12,724 nucleotides of DNA from contig CAJGDE010000059.1 of NCBI GenBank assembly GCA_904502135.1, positions 1 to 12,724 on the forward strand, given 5' to 3'. This DNA comes from Kiritimatiellia bacterium. GTDB taxonomy: Bacteria > Verrucomicrobiota > Kiritimatiellia > RFP12 > UBA1067. A program made the translations under genes and the position numbers. Shown piece after piece: positions 7,105 to 12,724 of this stretch (positions are counted from its first letter, which is position 1; every line of letters starts with the position of its first letter). The notes below the pieces were generated by a model, which did no database searches, was not told where the DNA came from, and saw only the letters and a program-made list of their open reading frames with translations.

Positions 7105-9627
7105 GTGATTGTGAGACCGGGGACGGTAAAAGGGTCGGTTGTGATTCTGGCGGCTCTGCTTTCGTGCGCCGCCTGCACGACGTTAAAGTCCGGTTTTTTC
7201 GCCGGCGATGAGCTGTTGCTGGCAAAGGACGGTCGGGCGTTTGCGCAGATAGTCGTTTCTTCTAATTCCACAATGGTCGCGAGTTTCGCCGCTATGGAGC
7301 TCAAGTGTCATTTGGAGAATATGACAGGCGCCCAGTTTCCGATAGTTACGGACGATATGGCGTTAAAAGATAAGATTTCCATTCTTGTCGGGCCTACTTC
7401 CAAAAGCAGATTCGACTTGTCCGATTTTAAAGAACAGGAGTTTGTCGTTGACGTAAGAAAAGGCGCAATTGAGCTTATCGGGCTTGATGACGATAAAAAA
7501 GGGGATGTTTCCGTTATAACCGAAGATCATCCTGTCTTAGAGCCGTTTCTTCGAAGAGCAACAACTTACGCGCTATATTCTTTTTTGTCTGATACTTTAG
7601 GCGTCAAATGGCTTGATCCTACCGACTTTGGGACAATTGTTCCAAGTAGACGTGCGTTATCGGTGAAATATTCATTTAAGCGCAAGGCGCCTTTTTTCAA
7701 GTATAGGGGAGGCACTTTCGACAGAGACTTTAATTTTACGTTCTGGAAAGATTCTCAGGGCGCGCCTGCCGAAAGCGAAGGGTATAAAAAGTATTATGAG
7801 TTTGCTTATGGAAACAGTGGCGAAGAAAATGTGAAATTGAAGACAAAACTTTTTCTTTTGCGTCATTGCGCTTTCGGCGAAAAGGCCGAGGCGAATCATT
7901 CATTTTACGGCTGGTACGCAAGGTTTTGGGAGAAGGATGACGAAGATAACGATAAATTCGAAGAGTATCGGCCCGAGTATTTTTCCAAGCCTTTAAAAGA
8001 AGGTGTAAGACCAAGCCAGCTGTGTTACAGCGATCCGAGGGTCGTCAATCAGACGGTGAAAGATGTCCGTGATTATTTTAACGGTCCAAAAGATAATCGT
8101 CGCTGGGGAGAGAATTGCATAAGTCTTGAGCCGATGGACAATACTGATTTCTGCGCTTGCGAGCGCTGCAGAAAGGAATATGAGATTGATCGTGCAAAAG
8201 ATAGTTCGCAGCATTCCACATACTGGTTTAAGTTCGTGAATAAGGTTGCAAGAGAAATTGCGCTCTCTCACCCCGGAAAGAAAATCAATACGCTTGCCTA
8301 TTCGACCCATGAAGGAGTGCCTGCGGGGATAACGCTTGAAGACAATGTGACGGTTTATTTCTGCCTTTTCAACAACAGAATGCCTTATAAGAACGTCATC
8401 CTTAAGCGCCAGATGGATAGACTTGACGAATGGGCAAAAGCGTACCCGGAAAAACGCTTCGCGCTGTGGCTTTATAACACATTTCCCAAAGAGATTTATA
8501 ATTATTCCGGAGTTATAGGGGTGCCTGGTTTTTTTGCGCATCATGCGCAAAAGCAATATCACAGATTTAAGGCGCTGAATTTTTCTCAGGGCATTTATCA
8601 TTGCGGAATGAATGGCTCAATAGATACCTACCTGCAGTTCAGGTGGATGAGCGATCCTTTGCTCAGCGCGGACACACTCCTAAATGAGTATTTTTCGGCT
8701 TGCGGAAAAGCCTCGGAGCCGTTGAAAAAAATATATAATATCGTTGAGGAGCGTTACGCTTCGGCCGTGTTGCGTCCCGCAGGCATGAGTCAGTCGTCGT
8801 TGGAGTGCATGTGGGGGAATGTTCTTACGCGCGAGGTTATGGATAAGCTATCCAATCTCATGATAGAAGCAGAGAAGGCCGTCGCCGACGGCACCGAACT
8901 TGAGAAGCGTCGTGTGGAGCTTTTTAGACTTGATGTCTGGCAGTATATGTTGGCGGGGCAGAGGCAATATGAAGAAAGCCACACGAAAGAAGTTCCGGTA
9001 TGGGATTCGGTAGAAATCAAAGATGCTGGCGGGGGTATAGAAAATGTCCGGTGGGAAGATATCTCGCCCAAGAAAATAAAGATGTTCTATTCTGGAGGTG
9101 AACTTTATTCTCCGATAGAGCTTTCTGCCAAGTTCGCGAATGATCCGTTTTATTTATATCTTGAACTTGAAATGCCGATTGCTGCTGCTCGTCTTAAAAG
9201 TGATCCTTCCATAGCGTATTGCGATGATATCGAATTTTATTTTTCAACTGGGAAAAGTTCTGATTACCGCGCGTATTTCCTCTCTCCCGACGGGCGCATC
9301 CGCGCAGGCGATTTCGGAAGCGCTAAATGGAATGTTGCGCCGCCTAAAAATCTTGGCCGTGCATTCGGCGCAAAATATGTTTCAGACACGTCCGAGAGCG
9401 GTTGTTGGAGAGTTCGTTGCCGTTTCAGCCTTTCGACGTTGGCCGACGCAGGCCTTGGACGCGAGGATAGCGTTTTTTTGAATATAGCAAGCGTTCTTAA
9501 TCCTGATCACGTAGGACGCTCAGGGAGTCACACGATCTTGATTTCAACATCTTACGCCTATCAACACGATATGAGGCGTGTGGGAAGAGTAAAACTGTCA
9601 ACAAAAGGGGGAAACAATGGAAAATGA
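7105..9627 (+). CDS. Secreted lipoprotein, DUF4838-type glycosidase-like, with CBM9-like C-terminus
   Basis: A protein of about 840 residues, probably anchored at the cell envelope and probably acting on glycans; substrate and activity are unknown. The N-terminus is a signal peptide (hydrophobic VVILAALLS) with two possible lipobox cysteines, C21 (LLSC) and C24 (CAAC). Residues about 30-190 look like the alpha/beta region found before DUF4838 (YALYSFLSDTLGVKWLDPTDFGTIVP). The middle carries the DUF4838-like signature C-A-C-E-R-C (C350, C352, C355), after ENCISLEPMDNTDF, and aromatic-rich barrel-like blocks. The last 170 residues (DDIEFYFSTGKSSDYRAYFLSPDGRI onward) resemble a family 9 carbohydrate-binding fold. 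Two in-frame GTG starts are possible, 7105 and 7111; GAGG at 7098-7101 is better spaced from 7111. The gene lies 49 bp after dapA and overlaps rlmI by 11 bp. The family name comes from pattern recognition, not a search. Confidence 0.75.
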   Translation: MIVRPGTVKGSVVILAALLSCAACTTLKSGFFAGDELLLAKDGRAFAQIVVSSNSTMVASFAAMELKCHLENMTGAQFPIVTDDMALKDKISILVGPTSKSRFDLSDFKEQEFVVDVRKGAIELIGLDDDKKGDVSVITEDHPVLEPFLRRATTYALYSFLSDTLGVKWLDPTDFGTIVPSRRALSVKYSFKRKAPFFKYRGGTFDRDFNFTFWKDSQGAPAESEGYKKYYEFAYGNSGEENVKLKTKLFLLRHCAFGEKAEANHSFYGWYARFWEKDDEDNDKFEEYRPEYFSKPLKEGVRPSQLCYSDPRVVNQTVKDVRDYFNGPKDNRRWGENCISLEPMDNTDFCACERCRKEYEIDRAKDSSQHSTYWFKFVNKVAREIALSHPGKKINTLAYSTHEGVPAGITLEDNVTVYFCLFNNRMPYKNVILKRQMDRLDEWAKAYPEKRFALWLYNTFPKEIYNYSGVIGVPGFFAHHAQKQYHRFKALNFSQGIYHCGMNGSIDTYLQFRWMSDPLLSADTLLNEYFSACGKASEPLKKIYNIVEERYASAVLRPAGMSQSSLECMWGNVLTREVMDKLSNLMIEAEKAVADGTELEKRRVELFRLDVWQYMLAGQRQYEESHTKEVPVWDSVEIKDAGGGIENVRWEDISPKKIKMFYSGGELYSPIELSAKFANDPFYLYLELEMPIAAARLKSDPSIAYCDDIEFYFSTGKSSDYRAYFLSPDGRIRAGDFGSAKWNVAPPKNLGRAFGAKYVSDTSESGCWRVRCRFSLSTLADAGLGREDSVFLNIASVLNPDHVGRSGSHTILISTSYAYQHDMRRVGRVKLSTKGGNNGK

Positions 9628-10810
9628 AAAAATAATTTTAAAGCCTAAACGTGATTACAGCGTTCGCCGCCGTCATCCGTGGATATTCAGCGGAGCTGTC
9701 GCGAAAGAACCTTCGGCCCAGAAGGGATCATTGGTCGAAGTTTTCTCGAGCGGGGGCGAAAGCCTCGGTTTTGGTTGGTATTCTCCGTCTTCGCAGATCA
9801 GAGTGAGAATGATTTCTTTCGGGGCCGAGAGACCGAAGAGCATAGATGAGCTCGTTGCCTCCTCAATTGGCCGGCGCGCCGTCTTTTTTGCGAACGCTTC
9901 AACGAACGCCCTTAGGCTGGTAAATGCCGAAAGCGATTTTCTTCCGGGGGTCGTGGCGGATTATTATGCGGGATGGGTGGTCTGCCAATTCACAAGCGCC
10001 GGCGCCGACTTGAGAAAGCGCGAAATCGCAGAGGCTCTGATGAAGTACGCTCCGTTTTGTATGGGGGTGGCCGTAAGAAATGATGTTTCCGCGCGTGCCA
10101 AGGAAGGCTTTTCTTTAGAGCCTCAATTCGAACATCTTGCGGGCTCTCAGATGCCGGAACTTATTGAGATTGTCGAAGGTAATGTGCGCTTTTATGTGGA
10201 TGTGAGAAACGGTCATAAGACAGGTTTTTATCTCGATCAGCGTGATGCGCGTGCGATTGTCGGAGCTTTAGGGAACAATGCGGATGTGCTTAATTGCTTT
10301 TGTTATACAGGCGGTTTCGGCCATGCCTGCCGCGTGTCGGGGGCCAACAATGTCGTTCAGGTAGACGTCTCGCACGATGCGCTTGAGCTGGCGAAGAAAA
10401 ACGAAACTCTCCAGCATATATGCGACAGCAATATGCAGTATGTCCAGGAGGATGTGTTTCAATATCTGCGCAAGTGTCGTGATGAAGGAAAGAAGTTCGA
10501 TCTCATCATCCTCGATCCGCCGAAGTTCGCAGAGTCAAAATCGCATGTCATGAAAGCAGCACGCGGCTATAAGGACATCAATTTATTGGCCATGAAGATA
10601 CTTAAGAGCGGCGGAGTGCTGGCGAGTTTCTCGTGTTCGGGGGCGATGACTCCGGAGCTTTTCGAGAAAACTCTCGCCGATGCCGCGCATGATGCCGGTA
10701 AAAACTTTCAGGTTATAGCAAGGACCACGCAGGCGGAAGACCATCCTGTTCTTTTAAGTTTTCCCGAAGGGCTTTATCTCAAAGGCGTGGTGTTAAGGAG
10801 TCTGTGCTGA
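9617..10810 (+). CDS. rlmI: 23S rRNA (cytosine(1962)-C5)-methyltransferase RlmI
   Basis: Predicted to methylate a cytosine of 23S rRNA at C5 using S-adenosylmethionine. The 397 residues match the E. coli protein (396). The N-terminal part (about 1-85, KPKRDYSVRRRHPWIFSGAV) is the RNA-binding PUA domain, the middle an EEHEI-like region with GHKTGFYLDQRDAR, and the rest a Rossmann methyltransferase: SAM motif I NCFCYTGGFG (226-235), DVSHDALELAKKN, the catalytic DPPKF (300-304) and the second catalytic cysteine in FSCSG (C340). AGGGGGA (9606-9612) is a good ribosome site ahead of the ATG although it lies inside the end of the lipoprotein gene, which it overlaps by 11 bp. No clear terminator follows. 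Related C5-methyltransferases of the same family with another rRNA target are the main alternative. Confidence 0.92.
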   Translation: MENEKIILKPKRDYSVRRRHPWIFSGAVAKEPSAQKGSLVEVFSSGGESLGFGWYSPSSQIRVRMISFGAERPKSIDELVASSIGRRAVFFANASTNALRLVNAESDFLPGVVADYYAGWVVCQFTSAGADLRKREIAEALMKYAPFCMGVAVRNDVSARAKEGFSLEPQFEHLAGSQMPELIEIVEGNVRFYVDVRNGHKTGFYLDQRDARAIVGALGNNADVLNCFCYTGGFGHACRVSGANNVVQVDVSHDALELAKKNETLQHICDSNMQYVQEDVFQYLRKCRDEGKKFDLIILDPPKFAESKSHVMKAARGYKDINLLAMKILKSGGVLASFSCSGAMTPELFEKTLADAAHDAGKNFQVIARTTQAEDHPVLLSFPEGLYLKGVVLRSLC

Positions 10811-10982
10811 CGCTGGAGAGCGCCTATTACTATTACAATATGAGCGACGATATTCCGGACGAGTATCATCTTGCCACGGATCGCAAATCGGCGAGGATTG
10901 TCGATGACCGTGTCACATCGACCGTACCACAAGGGTCCCAAACACTTAAGCACTACCCAACGCCGCGAAAGGATGTGCATTA
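10811..10982. other. Gap between convergent rlmI and the regulator gene
   Basis: This 172-bp gap separates the 3' ends of two convergent genes. It contains a hairpin (10900-10922) but no T-tract terminator in either direction. A small open frame from GTG 10804, or from ATG 10840 (48 residues, starting MSDDIPDEYHLATD), crosses it and ends at 10986 just inside the regulator's stop. It has no ribosome site and no family I recognise, so I do not call it a gene. The GC content changes around here. Confidence 0.5.
10900..10922. repeat. Inverted repeat between convergent genes
   Basis: GTCGATG (10900-10906) and CATCGAC (10916-10922) are perfectly complementary around a nine-base loop. With no run of T on either side, it is not a standard intrinsic terminator, but it may stabilise the 3' ends of both convergent transcripts. 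A seven-base stem in this length can arise by chance. Confidence 0.4.
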
Positions 10983-12152
10983 TTAGTAGGATACCTCGGC
11001 GTGGGCTGATGTGTCTCGCCATGCGGTCATTGTCTTTCCAGTGGCCTTTAGGAAGAACTTGCGCAGCGAGTTTGGATTGGTGAAGCCGCAGTAGTCCGAT
11101 ATCGTCTTCAACTGGACGGATGTGTCGCGTAGAAGTTCCTTTGCGCGTTCGAGCTGCACGGCGTGGATCTCTTCCAGTATTGACCGTCCTGTCGCCCTCC
11201 TGAAGCGGTTGTCGGCCTGTCGGCGCGAGCAGGGGAAGAGCGCGGCGACGCGAGCGGCCTGAAGACCGTTGCAGGCTTCGCGTTGGATGAGGTCCAGCGC
11301 ATCTGAAACCGCTTTGTCGGGCACGGCAAGGATGTGCGTTGATGCGCGGCGGACTACTCTGAGTGGTCCGAAAGTCTGATGGCGTTTGCCGCGCCATTTC
11401 CCCTTTGACATCGCAAGTCCCAGCAGCATTGTCGCGGCGAGACGCCCGCCGCGTCGGAAGTCCGGCTCGATGCTGGTAAGCCGTGGTGTGATGTGTTCGC
11501 AAATCGGCTCATAGTTGTCTACGCCCACGATAGCGATGTCGCCTGGCGAGTTGAAACCCTCTAAGGTTGCTGCGGAGATGACGCCCTCGGCCGTCTTGTC
11601 GTTGGCCGCGAACACTGCGCAGGGTTTCTTCAATGTAGTGAGAAAGTGCCGCAGTCCCTTCATCCATCCGACACTGCCGCCCGAAGCGTCTGACGGACGA
11701 AACACGGCGCAGCGCCTGCCGTTGATGGTGAGCGCCTCGGTAAAGCCGCGTTCGCGGAGTTCGCTCCATTTCTTGCGTGCCGCATTGTGCACGAAAGCGA
11801 AGTTTTCGTAGCCGGTGGACAGTAGTTCCCGTGCTGCCGCCCGCGCAGTCTCGCGCTGGTTGTTGCTCACGAGCAGGCACGACTTCGGAAGTGTGTCTGG
11901 ATTGTGCCCAATGAAAACTATTGGATGTGAGCCGAAAATTCCAGCGTCTATGTCGTTGTATTCGCCGCCGCAGTCTATTATCGCGCCAAGCGGGTTCCAA
12001 AATGCCCAAAGCTCATCCACAAGTTCCGAAGTCGGCTTTTCCTCGATTATTTGCACACGATGGTATCGCTTCTCGATGATGTCGCGCACTCCGGCGAGCT
12101 TTTCAGGCGCGAAAGTCTTTGTCGCCGGTTGGAAGTATAGTATTGTAGCCAT
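10983..12152 (-). CDS. XylR-like transcriptional regulator (sugar-binding domain plus AraC HTH)
   Basis: A cytoplasmic regulator that probably senses a sugar and controls the divergent symporter gene. The first 270 residues have the LacI/periplasmic-binding-protein fold without the LacI helix-turn-helix: MATILYFQP, IDCGGEYNDI, PIVFIGHNP, FAFVHN, AVFAANDKTAEGVISAATLEGFNSPGDIAIVGVDNYEPICEHITPRLTSIEPDF. The last 100 residues form an AraC domain with two helix-turn-helix units (NGLQAARVAALFPCSRRQADNRFRRATG, then LKTISDYCGFTNPNSLRKFFLKATG). The 389-residue length and domain order match E. coli XylR (392). The frame is open upstream to 12242, but the start at 12152 is chosen because the protein-like fold begins there and a TATAAT lies seven bases before it; a longer form would run through the promoter. 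GC is higher than in genes up to 10.8 kb. Confidence 0.9.
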   Translation of the reverse strand: MATILYFQPATKTFAPEKLAGVRDIIEKRYHRVQIIEEKPTSELVDELWAFWNPLGAIIDCGGEYNDIDAGIFGSHPIVFIGHNPDTLPKSCLLVSNNQRETARAAARELLSTGYENFAFVHNAARKKWSELRERGFTEALTINGRRCAVFRPSDASGGSVGWMKGLRHFLTTLKKPCAVFAANDKTAEGVISAATLEGFNSPGDIAIVGVDNYEPICEHITPRLTSIEPDFRRGGRLAATMLLGLAMSKGKWRGKRHQTFGPLRVVRRASTHILAVPDKAVSDALDLIQREACNGLQAARVAALFPCSRRQADNRFRRATGRSILEEIHAVQLERAKELLRDTSVQLKTISDYCGFTNPNSLRKFFLKATGKTMTAWRDTSAHAEVSY

Positions 12153-12159
12153 TGGCGGC

Positions 12160-12189
12160 ATTATACCACATTTCCTAAAAGGGATGCAA
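12160..12189 (-). promoter_or_regulatory. Extended -10 promoter of the regulator gene, predicted leaderless
   Basis: Reading the minus strand, TGTGGTATAAT covers 12170 to 12160, with TATAAT at 12165-12160 ending seven bases before the ATG at 12152. This is exactly the spacing seen at dapA. A possible -35, TTGCAT (12189-12184), sits 18 bp upstream, close to the TTGCGT of the glutamine synthetase promoter. No ribosome site fits in the gap. Confidence 0.75.
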
Positions 12190-12211
12190 TTGTATTCCTC
12201 AAGGGGATGCA
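12172..12211. promoter_or_regulatory. Direct-repeat operator in the divergent promoter region
   Basis: TTCCTAAAAGGGATGCA (12172-12188) and TTCCTCAAGGGGATGCA (12195-12211) agree at 15 of 17 positions with a 23-bp period, about two helical turns. AraC-family proteins typically bind such paired direct repeats. Counted from the predicted symporter start (12243) the proximal copy covers about -48 to -32, where an activator replaces a -35. The distal copy covers the -35 and spacer of the regulator's own promoter. The inferred logic is activation of the symporter and autorepression. Confidence 0.7.
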
Positions 12212-12225
12212 GTCGGCGAGCGAAC

Positions 12226-12236
12226 TTTGGTATACT
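12226..12236 (+). promoter_or_regulatory. Extended -10 promoter of the symporter gene
   Basis: TTTGGTATACT differs from the dapA and glutamine synthetase elements at one base. TATACT (12231-12236) ends six bases before GTG 12243 and twelve before ATG 12249. No -35 hexamer is recognisable; the position is occupied by the proximal direct repeat, as in activator-dependent promoters. Confidence 0.7.
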
Positions 12237-12242
12237 ATTCAC

Positions 12243-12724
12243 GTGAATATGAGCATCCCATTGACCACTTTGGATATTGCCGTGCTTGGCGTTTACGCCG
12301 TGCTGCTTATCGGCGTTGGCCTTGTCATGGGGAAGAAGGTTAAGAATGCGGGAGACTTCTTCTCTGGCGGCAAGAAGGTGCCGTGGTGGATGGGTGCGAT
12401 CAGTTCCTACATGGCGATGATCAGCTGCTTCGTGTTCATCGCATACGCGCAGATCGGCTACGAGGACGGACTTGTGGGGCTCACGGTTTTCTGGTCCACG
12501 GCGTTTGCAATCCTCGTCGGGACATTCGTCTTCGCCCGTCGCTGGCAGAGGGCGAACCTCGCGACGCCTGTTGAATACCTAGAACGGCGGTATGGCCCAG
12601 GCGTGCGCCAGGTGCTTTCCTGGTGTGGTGTCGCGTTCCGCGTGATCGACAATGCCGTGCGCCTCTACACGCTCGGCATCATCGCCTCGCAGTTCCTCGG
12701 CATCCCGCTTTCAGCCGGAATCGC
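12243..12724 (+). CDS. Sodium:solute symporter (SSS family), N-terminal part, cut by window edge
   Basis: An inner-membrane transporter that uses the sodium gradient to import a solute, likely a sugar given the neighbouring XylR-like regulator. About 160 residues are visible. The N-terminal helix (LDIAVLGVYAVLLIGVGLVMGKKV) is followed by the family block NAGDFFSGGKKVPWWMGAISSYMAMISCFVFIAYAQIGYEDG, then WSTAFAILVGTFVFARRW, TPVEYLERRYGPGVRQVLSW and another helix. This order of segments is typical of SGLT-like members. The frame can start at GTG 12243, which would coincide with the predicted transcription start (leaderless), or at ATG 12249; neither has a ribosome site. It continues beyond base 12724. 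Substrate cannot be assigned from the N-terminus. Confidence 0.9.
   Translation, partial: MNMSIPLTTLDIAVLGVYAVLLIGVGLVMGKKVKNAGDFFSGGKKVPWWMGAISSYMAMISCFVFIAYAQIGYEDGLVGLTVFWSTAFAILVGTFVFARRWQRANLATPVEYLERRYGPGVRQVLSWCGVAFRVIDNAVRLYTLGIIASQFLGIPLSAGI

Noticed and set aside
7993..8601. Minus-strand open frame of 202 codons inside the lipoprotein gene.
   Set aside because: No domain signature, and the plus-strand frame is continuous with a signal peptide and family motifs.
10811..10822. CGCT/AGCG mini-hairpin right after rlmI as a terminator.
   Set aside because: Stem of only four base pairs with no T-run after it.
10804..10986. Small plus-strand open frame of 60 codons after rlmI.
   Set aside because: GTG start with no ribosome site, overlaps the rlmI stop, and no recognisable family; probably chance in a convergent gap.
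10774..11502. Long minus-strand open frame overlapping the regulator gene in another frame.
   Set aside because: Very arginine- and proline-rich translation with no domain, typical of a shadow in GC-rich DNA opposite or out of frame with a clear gene.
12153..12242. Upstream extension of the regulator to a start at 12242 (30 extra residues).
   Set aside because: It would translate through the promoter, the direct repeats and the -10 element; the sugar-binding fold begins at the ATG at 12152, and the length from there fits XylR.

Overview
The window reads as a piece of a bacterial chromosome, probably from the PVC superphylum (Kiritimatiellota, Lentisphaerota or Verrucomicrobiota, perhaps a gut lineage). 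This is inferred from the mix of a DUF4838-type lipoprotein with a CBM9-like tail, a XylR-like regulator (periplasmic-binding-protein fold plus AraC domain) beside a sodium:solute symporter, and a GTP-dependent PEP carboxykinase. No 16S gene or other decisive marker is present. There are no tRNAs, rRNAs, CRISPR arrays or insertion sequences that I can see.

Layout. Positions 1-514 hold the 3' end of a GTP-dependent PEP carboxykinase gene, closed by a clear intrinsic terminator. A new promoter then drives a tightly packed run: glutamine synthetase, luxS and a SWIM zinc-finger protein (646-3249). An ABC ATPase and a tandem FtsX-like permease (3268-6134) follow with only 18 bp between. dapA (6180-7055) has its own promoter. 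Downstream lie a large secreted lipoprotein of DUF4838 type (7105-9627) and the 23S rRNA methyltransferase gene rlmI, which overlaps it by 11 bp (9617-10810). After a 172-bp gap the GC content rises. The last block is a divergent pair: a XylR-like regulator on the minus strand (10983-12152) and a sodium:solute symporter running off the right edge (12243 onward).

Function. The left and middle parts are mostly housekeeping: gluconeogenesis, nitrogen assimilation, the activated methyl cycle/AI-2, lysine and peptidoglycan precursor synthesis, rRNA modification and an ABC export or lipoprotein-type system. The right end looks like a sugar-responsive uptake module in which the regulator probably controls the symporter and itself.

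The most notable signals are regulatory. The same 11-bp extended -10 element, TKTGGTATAMT, occurs four times, each time directly in front of a gene. In three cases (dapA, the regulator, the symporter) it sits only 6-7 bp from the start codon, which predicts leaderless mRNAs. Between the divergent pair there is a 17-bp direct repeat (15/17 identical, 23-bp period), placed where an AraC-family activator would bind to drive the symporter and repress its own gene.
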